From an uncultured Flavobacterium sp. (lineage in GTDB: Bacteria; Bacteroidota; Bacteroidia; Flavobacteriales; Flavobacteriaceae): 64,000 nucleotides of DNA. The stretch is taken from assembly GCF_946478785.1 (NCBI RefSeq), contig NZ_CAMLDD010000014.1, positions 1-64,000 on the forward strand, written 5' to 3'. Position numbers and translations under genes: made by a program. Below, piece after piece: positions 26,795-35,675 of the stretch; the first letter of the stretch is position 1; every line of letters begins with the position of its first letter. Under the pieces are notes generated by a model that did not search any database, had not been told where the DNA came from, and saw only the letters and a list, made by a program, of their open reading frames with translations.

Positions 26795-27391
26795 ATGGCA
26801 TACGATAAATTTAATATACTTACCAGCAGTGCAGTGCCACTGCCTATTGAGAACGTAGATACAGATCAAATCATCCCTGCACGTTTCTTAAAAGCTACAA
26901 AACGTGAAGGTTTTGGAGATAATCTTTTCAGAGACTGGAGATATAACGGAGATGATACTCCAAAAGCTGATTTCGTTTTAAACAACCCAACTTACAGCGG
27001 AAAAATACTTGTTGGAGGGAAAAACTTTGGTTCAGGATCTTCAAGAGAGCACGCTGCATGGGCAGTTTATGATTACGGTTTCAGAGCTGTAGTTTCGAGT
27101 TTCTTTGCTGATATCTTCAAAGGAAACTGTTTAAATATTGGTGTTTTGCCCGTTCAGGTTAGCCCAGAATTTGCGGATACTATTTTCAAAGCAATTGAAG
27201 CTGATCCTAATACGCAATTAGAAATCAACTTACCTAATCAAACGATTACTTTATTGGCAACTGGTCAATCAGAATCTTTTGCGATCAACGGCTACAAAAA
27301 GAACAATATGATTAATGGTTTTGACGACATTGATTATTTACAAAATATTAAGGAAGATATTGTAGCTTTTGCTGACAAACTGCCTTACTAA
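26795..27391 (+). CDS. leuD: 3-Isopropylmalate dehydratase, small subunit
   Basis: A 198-residue partner of LeuC. The start at 26795 ([33 protein letters not shown]) fits the family; the frame upstream of it reads through the aaagccc repeat. [13 protein letters not shown] and [25 protein letters not shown] are the swivel-domain substrate-recognition motifs. It is downstream of the inserted four-helix gene and still in the operon, so the leucine dehydratase subunits remain co-oriented despite the insertion. Confidence 0.96.
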   Translation: MAYDKFNILTSSAVPLPIENVDTDQIIPARFLKATKREGFGDNLFRDWRYNGDDTPKADFVLNNPTYSGKILVGGKNFGSGSSREHAAWAVYDYGFRAVVSSFFADIFKGNCLNIGVLPVQVSPEFADTIFKAIEADPNTQLEINLPNQTITLLATGQSESFAINGYKKNNMINGFDDIDYLQNIKEDIVAFADKLPY

Positions 27392-27496
27392 ACACAACCA
27401 ACTCAAATGCAGTTACGTAAGTTTCAATTTATAGTTGGGCTTTGTAACTGCTTTTTACAATTTTATGAATTTTGATAGTTCAATAATACTATTCAA

Positions 27497-28288
27497 ATGA
27501 AAGGCAATAAACACATTGAAAGAGACGGACAAAATGCCACAAAAATATTTGACAGTAGAAGTTTAGCAAAGGATTATCGAAATTTAATTCAGGTTTTAGA
27601 ACCCGGAATTACGGTATTAGATATTGGTTGTGGAACTGGTTCTATTTCTAAAGATATTGCAAATTGTATTGGCGTAGACGGAAAAGTTATTGGTATAGAT
27701 AACACGCAATCTACTATCAATAGCGGAAAAGAATCTTATCAATCTATTAAAAATTTAGAATTGATATGTATTGATTTATTTGATTATAGTCCGGAAATAA
27801 AATTTGATTTAATTGTTTCAGCCAGAACGCTGCAATGGTTAAGCAATCCCAAGGAAGCTTTAATAAAAATGAAATCATTATTAAAGCCAAACGGACAAAT
27901 TTCGATTCTTGATTACGATCATACAAATCTCATTTGGAATCCGACACCTCCGGAAAGCATGCAGGAGTTTTATAAAACTTTCCTGAAATGGAGACAAGAC
28001 GCCGGAATGAATAATAAAATTGCAGAAGACTTACCTGAATTATTAAAAGAAGCAGGCTTTCATTCAATTGAAAAAATAAATTCTGATGAAATTTATAATC
28101 AGGAAGATTTAGATTTCAAATCCAAAATAGGAATTTGGTCAAAAGTAGCCAGTTCAACACAAATGGTTGACGAAGGTTATTTAGATAATAATTTGAGATT
28201 AAAAGCTATTGAAGAATACGATAATTGGATTGAAAATTCGGCATTTTCAATGACAATGAAGTTAAATGAGGTAAGAGGAAAACTATAA
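27497..28288 (+). CDS. Class I SAM-dependent methyltransferase
   Basis: A 263-residue enzyme with a Rossmann-type SAM site: ITVLDIGCGTGSISKDIA (motif I), VIGIDNTQSTI (motif II) and FDLIVSARTLQWLSNP (motif IV). The family resembles UbiE/TAM-like small-molecule methylases; the substrate is not evident. It lies between leuD and leuA in the same orientation, with gaps of 105 and 57 bp. No methylation step is known in leucine synthesis, so it is probably a passenger or serves another role. Confidence 0.85.
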   Translation: MKGNKHIERDGQNATKIFDSRSLAKDYRNLIQVLEPGITVLDIGCGTGSISKDIANCIGVDGKVIGIDNTQSTINSGKESYQSIKNLELICIDLFDYSPEIKFDLIVSARTLQWLSNPKEALIKMKSLLKPNGQISILDYDHTNLIWNPTPPESMQEFYKTFLKWRQDAGMNNKIAEDLPELLKEAGFHSIEKINSDEIYNQEDLDFKSKIGIWSKVASSTQMVDEGYLDNNLRLKAIEEYDNWIENSAFSMTMKLNEVRGKL

Positions 28289-28345
28289 CATATAACAACA
28301 ACACAACTAAAAATTTCACTTTTAAAAAGAAATTTAGAAAGGAAC

Positions 28346-29869
28346 ATGGAAAAAAGAAAAATTGAAATAATGGATACAACGCTTCGTGATGGTGAACAAA
28401 CCTCGGGAGTATCTTTTTCTGCTGCAGAAAAACTGACCATTGCACAATTGTTGTTGGAAGAATTAAATATTGATAGAATCGAAATTGCCTCTGCACGTGT
28501 AAGTGAGGGCGAATTTCAAGGTGTGAAAGGAATCATGTCCTGGGCTGAAGAAAAAGGCTATACAAACAGAATTGAAGTTTTGACTTTTGTTGACGGTGGT
28601 CTTTCAATTGAATGGATGAAAAAATCCGGAGCTAAAGTTCAGAATTTATTAACCAAAGGTTCTCTGAATCACCTGACACATCAATTAAAAAAAACACCGG
28701 AACAACATTTTTCCGAAATTAGCCAGACTATTGCTTTAGCTAAAGAACACAACATTGAAACCAATGTATATATGGAAGACTGGAGCAATGGAATGCGAAA
28801 CTCTCCCGAATATGTTTTTCAATATTTAGATTTTTTAACACAACAGCCTGTGAAAAGAATTTTACTTCCCGATACACTTGGCGTATTGATTCCGTCGCAG
28901 GCATTTGAATTTATTTCGAAAATTACAACCAAATATCCAAATACACATTTTGATTTTCACGCACACAACGATTACGATTTAAGTGTAGCCAATGTAATGG
29001 AAGCTATAAAAGCGGGAATTCACGGACTACACGTTACAGTAAACGGAATGGGAGAACGTGCAGGAAATGCTCCGCTTGAAAGTACTGTTGCTGTTATAAA
29101 TGATTATCTGCCGGAGGTTAGCATTAATATCAAAGAAACTTCTTTATACTCAGTAAGCAAACTGGTCGAAACGTTTACCGGATATAGAATTCCTGCCAAC
29201 AAACCAATTGTAGGGGATAATGTTTTTACTCAAACTGCAGGAATTCATGCTGATGGAGATAACAAAAACAATCTGTATTTTAATGATCTTCTTCCGGAAC
29301 GCTTTGGAAGAAAAAGAAAATACGCTCTTGGAAAAACTTCCGGAAAAGCCAATATCGAAAAAAATCTTCAGGAATTAGGCCTACAATTAAATCAGGAAGA
29401 TTTGAAATTGGTTACCCAGAGAATTATAGAACTGGGCGACAAAAAGGAAACCGTAACAAAAGAAGATCTTCCATACATTATTTCTGATGTTTTGGACAGC
29501 CACACTTACGAAGAAAAAATTAAAATCGAATCTTATATGCTGGTTCATTCTAAAGGAATGCGACCATCAACTACTTTATCCTTAAACCTTAATGGAGAAG
29601 TAATTGAAGAAAATGCTCAAGGCGATGGTCAGTTTGATGCCTTCATGAATGCATTAACCAAAATTTATAAAAGCAAAAAATTAACACTCCCAAAGTTAAT
29701 TGATTACGCAGTGAGAATTCCGCCTGGAAGTAGTTCGGATGCTTTATGTGAAACTATTATTACCTGGGTAAATAACGGAAAAGAATTCAAAACCCGCGGA
29801 TTAGATTCGGATCAGACTGTTGCTGCAATTATTGCAACTCAGAAAATGCTGAATGTAATTACTCAGTAA
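28346..29869 (+). CDS. leuA: 2-Isopropylmalate synthase-type enzyme
   Basis: A 507-residue acyl-CoA condensing enzyme of the HMGL-like family. The N-terminal TIM barrel begins with MDTTLRDGEQTSGVSFS, whose DTTLRDGEQ holds a metal and substrate site. HFDFHAHNDYDLSVAN and GLHVTVNGMGERAGNAPLE carry further metal ligands. A C-terminal LeuA-type regulatory (allosteric) domain follows from about residue 370. Its place between leuD and leuB argues for 2-isopropylmalate synthase, making the first committed step of leucine synthesis. Citramalate synthase is the main alternative. Confidence 0.88.
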   Translation: MEKRKIEIMDTTLRDGEQTSGVSFSAAEKLTIAQLLLEELNIDRIEIASARVSEGEFQGVKGIMSWAEEKGYTNRIEVLTFVDGGLSIEWMKKSGAKVQNLLTKGSLNHLTHQLKKTPEQHFSEISQTIALAKEHNIETNVYMEDWSNGMRNSPEYVFQYLDFLTQQPVKRILLPDTLGVLIPSQAFEFISKITTKYPNTHFDFHAHNDYDLSVANVMEAIKAGIHGLHVTVNGMGERAGNAPLESTVAVINDYLPEVSINIKETSLYSVSKLVETFTGYRIPANKPIVGDNVFTQTAGIHADGDNKNNLYFNDLLPERFGRKRKYALGKTSGKANIEKNLQELGLQLNQEDLKLVTQRIIELGDKKETVTKEDLPYIISDVLDSHTYEEKIKIESYMLVHSKGMRPSTTLSLNLNGEVIEENAQGDGQFDAFMNALTKIYKSKKLTLPKLIDYAVRIPPGSSSDALCETIITWVNNGKEFKTRGLDSDQTVAAIIATQKMLNVITQ

Positions 29870-29918
29870 AACTGAAATTAATAATAGAAATAGTAAATAA
29901 ACCCATAATATCAATAAA

Positions 29919-30974
29919 ATGAAATTTAACATAGCTCTTTTAGCCGGAGACGGAATCGGACCAGAAGTAATTGATCAGGCAGTAAAAGTATCAGATGCTG
30001 TTGCACAAAAATTTGGACATGAAATTACCTGGAAACCAGCTTTAACAGGTGCTGCTGCAATTGATGCAGTAGGTGAACCTTACCCAGATTCTACACATGA
30101 AATTTGTAAAAATGCTGATGCAGTTCTTTTTGGAGCGATTGGCCACCCTAAATACGACAATGATCCTTCTGCGCCGGTAAGACCAGAACAAGGTTTGTTA
30201 AAAATGCGCAAAGCACTAGGTTTGTTTGCAAACGTAAGACCAACTTTTACATTCCCGTCTTTATTGGACAAATCTCCATTAAAAAGAGAAAGAATCGAAG
30301 GAACTGATCTGGTTTTCTTAAGAGAATTAACAGGCGGGATTTACTTTGGTGAAAAAGGAAGAAAAGATAACGGAGATACTGCTTTTGACAACTGTGTTTA
30401 CACAAGAGCCGAAGTACAGCGTTTAGCTAAAAAAGGTTTTGAATTAGCGATGACACGTTCTAAAAAATTATGTTGTGTGGATAAAGCTAACGTAATGGAA
30501 ACATCTCGTTTATGGAGAGAAACAGTTCAGGCAATGGAAAAAGATTATCCAGAAGTTACTGTTAGCTACGAATTTGTTGATGCGGTTGCAATGCGTTTGG
30601 TTCAATGGCCAAACTCTTATGATGTATTGATTACTGAAAACTTATTTGGAGATATCTTAACAGATGAAGCTTCTGTAATTTCTGGCTCAATGGGACTAAT
30701 GCCTTCTGCATCTATGGGAGCTGAAGTATCTTTGTTTGAACCTATTCACGGTTCTTACCCACAAGCTACGGGATTGAACATTGCTAACCCAATGGCTACT
30801 GTTTTATCTGCTGCAATGATGTTCGAAAACTTCGGATTGATGGAAGAAGGGAAAGCCATGAGAGATGCTGTAAACAAAGCTTTAGAAGCTGGAATAGTTA
30901 CTGAAGACCTGGCTGATGGCGGCAAAGCATACGGTACCAAAGAAGTAGGTGACTGGTTAGCTGCTAACATCTAA
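29919..30974 (+). CDS. leuB: 3-Isopropylmalate dehydrogenase
   Basis: A 351-residue NAD-dependent oxidative decarboxylase that produces the 2-oxo precursor of leucine. Family motifs are [15 protein letters not shown] near the N-terminus and [15 protein letters not shown]. The catalytic lysine is in [17 protein letters not shown], the metal-binding aspartates are in [15 protein letters not shown], and [13 protein letters not shown] contributes to NAD binding. It is the last gene of the leucine operon and is followed by a strong terminator. Confidence 0.97.
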   Translation: MKFNIALLAGDGIGPEVIDQAVKVSDAVAQKFGHEITWKPALTGAAAIDAVGEPYPDSTHEICKNADAVLFGAIGHPKYDNDPSAPVRPEQGLLKMRKALGLFANVRPTFTFPSLLDKSPLKRERIEGTDLVFLRELTGGIYFGEKGRKDNGDTAFDNCVYTRAEVQRLAKKGFELAMTRSKKLCCVDKANVMETSRLWRETVQAMEKDYPEVTVSYEFVDAVAMRLVQWPNSYDVLITENLFGDILTDEASVISGSMGLMPSASMGAEVSLFEPIHGSYPQATGLNIANPMATVLSAAMMFENFGLMEEGKAMRDAVNKALEAGIVTEDLADGGKAYGTKEVGDWLAANI

Positions 30975-30982
30975 TTAATTTT

Positions 30983-31040
30983 GTTTCAGGTTTCAAGTTT
31001 CAGGTTATTGCAACGTGAAACCTGAAACCTGAAACTTTTT
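30983..31040 (+). terminator. Terminator of the leucine operon
   Basis: A 19-base arm (30983-31001) pairs with 31016-31034 at 18 of 19 positions and is followed by seven T. The arms are themselves made of short repeats such as gtttcagg and cctgaaac. Confidence 0.85.
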
Positions 31041-31049
31041 TTAAATAAA

Positions 31050-31079
31050 AAAAGGAATCAACTTGCGTTGATTCCTTTT
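31050..31079 (-). terminator. Terminator of the RRM gene
   Basis: A perfect 13-bp stem (31050-31062 with 31067-31079; core ggaatcaac/gttgattcc) has a 4-base loop. On the minus strand the stem is followed by a T tract. It lies 19 bases beyond the RRM stop. Confidence 0.85.
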
Positions 31080-31098
31080 GTATATTTAGAAAAAAATA

Positions 31099-31449
31099 TT
31101 AATATCCTCCTCTACCACCACGGTCATTTCCACCACCACGGTTGTTTCCGTAACCTCCGCGAGAATCACCTCCACGGTTGTTATTGAAGCTTCTTCTTTC
31201 ACCCTCAGGTTTTGGTTCAGATTTATTAACAACAATTGCACGACCTTGAACAGTAGCTCCGTTCAATTCATCAATTGCTTTTTGAGCCTCATCATCGTTT
31301 GTCATTTCAACAAAACCAAATCCTTTACTTCTTCCAGTAAATTTATCAGTAATGATCTTAACTGAATCAACTGCTCCGTAAGCCTCGAAAGACTCTCTTA
31401 AATCTGCTTCCTCAATACTGAATGGAAGGCTTCCAACAAAAATGTTCAT
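31099..31449 (-). CDS. Glycine-rich RNA-binding protein with one RRM
   Basis: A 116-residue protein with a single RNA-recognition motif at residues 1-80. NIFVGSLPF is RNP-2 and KGFGFVEM is RNP-1, with the aromatic residues that stack on RNA present. The C-terminal tail (from about 85) is Gly/Arg/Asn-rich (RGG-like), which in relatives adds RNA affinity. Flavobacteria use such proteins as cold-shock or stress RNA chaperones. A -7 box is found on its strand at 31474-31481. It is divergent from rpsP. Confidence 0.93.
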   Translation of the reverse strand: MNIFVGSLPFSIEEADLRESFEAYGAVDSVKIITDKFTGRSKGFGFVEMTNDDEAQKAIDELNGATVQGRAIVVNKSEPKPEGERRSFNNNRGGDSRGGYGNNRGGGNDRGGRGGY

Positions 31450-31473
31450 ATGTACTTATTTATAATAATACAA

Positions 31474-31481
31474 CAAATGTA
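31474..31481 (-). promoter_or_regulatory. -7 box TACATTTG for the RRM gene
   Basis: Exact TAnnTTTG on the minus strand, 25 bases upstream of the start at 31449. No TTG at the -33 spacing. Confidence 0.5.
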
Positions 31482-31766
31482 GTCTTATTTTTCTGTAATC
31501 TACTATAAATTAGCTTATTTATGATTTTATTTTGATTTTAAACGCAGAATTCGCAAAAATCAAACAACTACGAAAAGAAAAAAACATTTAAACCCTCTTT
31601 AAAGCTTACTAAAACCGTTAAATTAAAAAAGCTTATTGAATTTGATAATACTTTAAAAAATAAAAATGTCTCGTATATATAAATTGAATTAAAACACTAA
31701 AATCAGCAAAATTTTATCTTCTTTATATTTAAAATATTTTTGAATGTCCAATTCAGAAAAAAATTA

Positions 31767-31774
31767 TATCTTTG
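31767..31774 (+). promoter_or_regulatory. -7 box TATCTTTG for rpsP
   Basis: Exact TAnnTTTG followed by gcgccc, 50 bases before the rpsP ATG. The run ctttgcgcc is typical of highly expressed flavobacterial genes. No good -33 TTG. Confidence 0.55.
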
Positions 31775-31823
31775 CGCCCTTAATTAACAGAGGTCGAGTA
31801 CCTCAAAATTTAATCATACGATT

Positions 31824-32396
31824 ATGTCAGTAAAAATTAGATTACAAAGACACGGTAAAAAACAAAAACCTTTTTACTGGGTTGTAGCTGCAGATGCACG
31901 CTCAAAAAGAGATGGTAAATACTTAGAGAAAATCGGTACTTACAATCCAAACACAAACCCTGCAACTATCGAATTAAACATCGATAGCGCTGTAAAATGG
32001 TTGCACAATGGTGCTCAGCCAACAGATACTGCAAGAGCAATCCTTTCATACAAAGGAGCTTTATTGAAACACCACCTTGATGGAGGTATTCGTAAAGGTG
32101 CTTTAACTCAGGAACAAGCTGATGCAAAATTAGCAGCTTGGTTAGAAGCTAAAGCTGGAAAAGTTGATGCTAAAAAAGACGGTTTAACAAAAGCGCAAGC
32201 TGATGCTAAAGCTAAAGCTTTTAAAGCAGAACAAGAAGTGAATGCTAAACGTTTAGCTGCTGCTGCTCAGGCTGAAGCTGATGCTATCGCTGCTGCAACT
32301 CCTGCAGTTGAGGAAGAAGTTGCTGAAGTTGAAGCGGAAGCTGCTACTGAAGAAGCTCCTGCTGCTGAAGAAAATAACGAAACAACTGAGGCATAA
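31824..32396 (+). CDS. rpsP: 30S ribosomal protein S16 with extended tail
   Basis: A 190-residue S16. The core (about 1-85) has the family start MSVKIRLQRHGKKQKPFYWVV followed by KYLEKIGTYNPNT. The ordinary S16 is about 80-90 residues; the remaining 100 or so residues here are an Ala/Lys/Glu-rich extension (KAGKVDAKK... AEVEAEAATEEAPAAEENN), helical and then acidic. This extension is a Bacteroidota trait. It is the first gene of the rpsP-rimM pair (15-bp gap), the order common in bacteria. Confidence 0.97.
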   Translation: MSVKIRLQRHGKKQKPFYWVVAADARSKRDGKYLEKIGTYNPNTNPATIELNIDSAVKWLHNGAQPTDTARAILSYKGALLKHHLDGGIRKGALTQEQADAKLAAWLEAKAGKVDAKKDGLTKAQADAKAKAFKAEQEVNAKRLAAAAQAEADAIAAATPAVEEEVAEVEAEAATEEAPAAEENNETTEA

Positions 32397-32411
32397 TTTT
32401 AGTTAGCGATA

Positions 32412-32936
32412 ATGCGTAAAGAAGAATGTTTTTATTTAGGTAAAATCGCTAAAAAATTTAGTTTCAAAGGTGAAGTCTTGGCTTATTTAGACACAGACGA
32501 ACCTGAGTTATACGAAAATCTGGAATCAGTGTTTGTTGAATGCAATAAGCACTTGGTTCCTTTTTTTATTGAAACAAGTTCTATACACAAAAACGATTTT
32601 CTTAGAATTCGTTTTGAAGATGTAAATACCGAAGAAGATGCAGATGCTTTACTTGGCAATGCTATTTACCTTCCTTTAACCATGCTGCCAAAACTTTCAG
32701 GCAACAAATTTTATTTTCACGAAGTTATTGGTTTCGAAATTGAAGACCAGCGTTTAGGTGTTTTCGGAAAAATTGTGGCAGTTAACGACACTACCGCTCA
32801 ACCACTTTTTGAAGTTTTAAATGGCGAAGTCGAAATGTTAATTCCGATGATCGACCATTTTCTTGTAAAAATTGACCGTGAGAATAAAAAAGTTATTATG
32901 AATCTGCCGGAAGGATTGGTGGAGATGTACCTTTAA
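32412..32936 (+). CDS. rimM: Ribosome maturation factor RimM
   Basis: A 174-residue 30S assembly factor that binds S19 and helps 16S rRNA head maturation. The N-terminal RimM barrel (about 5-90) begins with CFYLGKIAKKFSFKGEVLAYLDTD. The PRC-barrel-like C-terminal part (about 95-170) includes GFEIEDQRLGVFGKIVAV and ends in IMNLPEGLVEMYL, which matches the family ending. It is 15 bp after rpsP and probably co-transcribed with it. Confidence 0.95.
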   Translation: MRKEECFYLGKIAKKFSFKGEVLAYLDTDEPELYENLESVFVECNKHLVPFFIETSSIHKNDFLRIRFEDVNTEEDADALLGNAIYLPLTMLPKLSGNKFYFHEVIGFEIEDQRLGVFGKIVAVNDTTAQPLFEVLNGEVEMLIPMIDHFLVKIDRENKKVIMNLPEGLVEMYL

Positions 32937-33005
32937 AAAAGTATTCAGTTTGCAGTTTTTAGTATTCAGTTTTTCATCTGATATTAAAAAATTAATTTTC
33001 TACAA

Positions 33006-33713
33006 ATGTTTCAGTTCAAACAATTTGCTGTTTATCAAGATCGTTGTGCGATGAAAGTCGGAACAGATGGTGTTTTATTGGGTGCATGGGCTCCTGTAAA
33101 CCACAATCCGTTCAGCATATTGGATATTGGTTCAGGAACCGGGATCATTGCCTTAATGTTAGCTCAGCGCACAAATGCTGAACAAATTGATGCTCTTGAA
33201 ATCGATGAAGACGCTTACGAACAAGCTGTTGAAAATTTTGAAAATTCACCTTGGGGAGATCGCTTATTTTGTTTCCATGCCGGTTTAGATGAATTTATTG
33301 ATGAACCGGAGGATGAATATGATTTGATTGTTTCGAATCCTCCTTTTTATTCTGAAGATTATAAAACAGAAAGCGAACAACGAGATTTGGCACGCTTTCA
33401 GGATGCCATGCCTTTTGAAGAATTGATCGAAGCTGCTGATTTAATGCTTTCTGAAAACGGAATATTTGCTGTTATACTTCCATTCAAAGAAGAGGATAAT
33501 TTTATTGCTTTAGCAAAAGAATTTGAATTATTTCCTCTAAAAATTACTCGCATAAAAGGAAACCTGACCTCTCCTGTTAAGCGTAGTTTATTGGCTTTTA
33601 GTCGAAATCAAGATCATGAAATCAAAATCGATGAATTGACTATCGAAATTGACAGGCATATATATACTCCTGAATATATTGAATTGACGAAAGAGTTTTA
33701 TTTGAAGATGTAA
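33006..33713 (+). CDS. tRNA1(Val) adenine-37 N6-methyltransferase-like enzyme
   Basis: A 235-residue SAM-dependent methylase. The FKQFAVYQDRCAMKVGTDGVLLGAW N-terminus is the hallmark of the TrmN6/YfiC group. SAM motif ILDIGSGTGIIALMLAQRT follows, then the adenine-N6 catalytic motif NPPFY in LIVSNPPFYSED. It probably modifies A37 of valine tRNA. It follows rimM by 69 bp on the same strand and ends at a bidirectional terminator shared with the convergent S41 peptidase gene. Confidence 0.92.
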   Translation: MFQFKQFAVYQDRCAMKVGTDGVLLGAWAPVNHNPFSILDIGSGTGIIALMLAQRTNAEQIDALEIDEDAYEQAVENFENSPWGDRLFCFHAGLDEFIDEPEDEYDLIVSNPPFYSEDYKTESEQRDLARFQDAMPFEELIEAADLMLSENGIFAVILPFKEEDNFIALAKEFELFPLKITRIKGNLTSPVKRSLLAFSRNQDHEIKIDELTIEIDRHIYTPEYIELTKEFYLKM

Positions 33714-33756
33714 AAAACATCTTTGTCAGATTACTACCTGACAAAGATGTTTTTTT
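33712..33756. terminator. Bidirectional terminator between convergent genes
   Basis: A long perfect stem (33715-33729 with 33738-33752; core catctttgtcag/ctgacaaagatg) is flanked by A and T runs on both sides. It serves the methyltransferase gene and the S41 peptidase gene. Confidence 0.85.
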
Positions 33757-33757
33757 A

Positions 33758-35398
33758 TTATTTCCCGTTTTTAGCAAAAAGAATCGCTCTTTCAAGCACC
33801 TCATCTTTACCTTGCTGAATACCTAAAATAGTTGGTTTTACTTCAATGTCCGGAACAATGCCAATACGTTGTGTTTCTTTTTTATTTGGATAAAAAACAC
33901 CAAATCCAGTAAAAATTGTATTGAAACCCTTTATAATTTCATATGAGCAAATTCCACCATCAGCACCCGCTGTCTGGTTACCAATAATTGTAGCATTTGG
34001 TGCCGCTTGTAAACACATTACCAAATGTTCTCCGTGACTTTGAGTAAACTCATTTTCTAGAATAATCACTTTTCCTTTATAGTATTCCGGATTTGTTCTT
34101 CCCGTTTTTTGATCTTCTCTCCAAATATATCGGCCTGGATATGTTAAATCTGCATCAATAAATTTTGCGTACGCTTTTTCTTCAGGATATAAATAAGAAG
34201 CTATACTTTCTTCAATATTATCTTCCTGCGGATATTTTCTCGCATCAAAAACTATAGCTTTTGTGTTTTTAAATTGCGCCATAACATCCGGAAGTTCATC
34301 TGCTTTTATTGATTCAACATCAATATATCCAATATTATCCTCTAAAAGTCTCCACTTCTCTTCGTTCTTAAATTGGATATTTAAATTTTGATATTTATAG
34401 CGTTTAATTGTTTTAACTGAACTATTATTGTTGCGACTAAATTCAATCTCGATTGATTCTGTTTTTCCATTAAAAACGGCCCAATAAATATTTTTTAAAA
34501 TTGCAGGTTTGTTTGATCCTTCTACATATTTCTGCTTTTCATTCATTAAATCTTCAACCGTTTTCCCATCCACTTTAGTAATCACATCTCCTATTCTAAT
34601 ATCGTCATTTTTAGACAGCGAATCATTCTTAAACTTGACAACAACAGCTTTATTATCAATAAATGCAACATCAAAAGAGACAAATTTATCACCAAAATAA
34701 TCATATAACTTAAATGATGAAGTAGAAGAATGGGTGTCATTTAATTTTATTGAAATTTCACGCATTGCTAAAACAAAATCCATCTCAGATTCAGCAGTTA
34801 TAAATTTTGGCATCATTTGTATTAAAACAGCATCCCAGTTTTCATCCATTTTATATTTATATGGAAAAAAATATTCTATTTGATTCCAATAACGAAAAAG
34901 AGCCAAAAGACGCAAATTCTTATCAGTCCATTTAAAATCAGGATATTTAATTTCGTTTTGAACTTTTATATAAGGATCTGAGGTGTAGTAAAATTGCTTC
35001 CCCTGAATTCTGTTTTCTTCAATCAATTTCAGCTTTTTAGAAAGTGATTTAGTGAATAATTCATTTTTTAATACCCACGAGAGATTAAAATTTTTATCAA
35101 AAATGTTTTCTTTTTTAACTGTCTCAGCAGCTTTATAAGCTTTTACTTCACCTAGTGAAACCATCCAGTTTTCTATTACTAAAGAAAATTCTTCTGCTGA
35201 TTTTGCCTGTTCTACTTTTGGTAAAACCTGAAATAATTGTTCATCCCAGTTTTTACTTCCATCGGCAACATTAGGATGATAATATTTTAAAAATCCCCAA
35301 ATTTTGCATGTTGCAACGAGTTTTTGGGTTTCGGTTATTGGTTTCGAAAATGAATTTTGAAATAATAAAACAAGAATAATTAGTAAGGTTTTTTTCAT
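33758..35398 (-). CDS. S41 family peptidase, tricorn/CtpA-like
   Basis: A 546-residue secreted protease. Signal peptide MKKTLLIILVLLFQNSFS precedes a long N-terminal region; a PDZ-like domain lies around residues 225-300 (DDIRIGDVITKVDGKT) and the S41 fold is C-terminal. The catalytic serine is probably that in EFTQSHGEHLVM. The usual CtpA catalytic lysine region reads GNQTAGADGG, so the lysine is absent, as in tricorn-type S41 enzymes that use other residues. A paralog with the same C-terminal layout is encoded at 61613-63256. Regulation and substrate are unknown. Confidence 0.88.
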   Translation of the reverse strand: MKKTLLIILVLLFQNSFSKPITETQKLVATCKIWGFLKYYHPNVADGSKNWDEQLFQVLPKVEQAKSAEEFSLVIENWMVSLGEVKAYKAAETVKKENIFDKNFNLSWVLKNELFTKSLSKKLKLIEENRIQGKQFYYTSDPYIKVQNEIKYPDFKWTDKNLRLLALFRYWNQIEYFFPYKYKMDENWDAVLIQMMPKFITAESEMDFVLAMREISIKLNDTHSSTSSFKLYDYFGDKFVSFDVAFIDNKAVVVKFKNDSLSKNDDIRIGDVITKVDGKTVEDLMNEKQKYVEGSNKPAILKNIYWAVFNGKTESIEIEFSRNNNSSVKTIKRYKYQNLNIQFKNEEKWRLLEDNIGYIDVESIKADELPDVMAQFKNTKAIVFDARKYPQEDNIEESIASYLYPEEKAYAKFIDADLTYPGRYIWREDQKTGRTNPEYYKGKVIILENEFTQSHGEHLVMCLQAAPNATIIGNQTAGADGGICSYEIIKGFNTIFTGFGVFYPNKKETQRIGIVPDIEVKPTILGIQQGKDEVLERAILFAKNGK

Positions 35399-35648
35399 TA
35401 GGTTGGTAGTTTCAAGTTATAGCATGGGCTAAAGTAACAAAAAAATTAACAAACAACTACTTACATGGATGAATCAAAATAATAAACAAGATTATATGAT
35501 ACATAAAAGTAACCATTTCAATTAATAAAATTAATTAGTTCAAAATAATAAAAATTGTAAACATATTTTTAGCAATATTAGATCTGAAAAGAAAACAAAG
35601 TGTTGTTTTTATAACAATTATATTTTGTTTTGTTATATTTTTATTACG

Positions 35649-35656
35649 TAAATTTG
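35649..35656 (+). promoter_or_regulatory. -7 box TAAATTTG before the acyl-CoA dehydrogenase gene
   Basis: Exact TAnnTTTG, 19 bases before the ATG at 35676. A TTG at 35625-35627 lies 21 bases upstream of it, slightly long but plausible as -33. Confidence 0.5.
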
Positions 35657-35675
35657 TTTTGTAAAACAACTTAAA

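Larger units (their letters stand above)
31450..31823. other. Divergent intergenic region, RRM gene and rpsP
   Basis: 374 bases, very AT-rich, with -7 boxes on each side (31474-31481 for the RRM gene, 31767-31774 for rpsP). Beyond those I see no hairpin or ORF that I can support. Confidence 0.6.
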
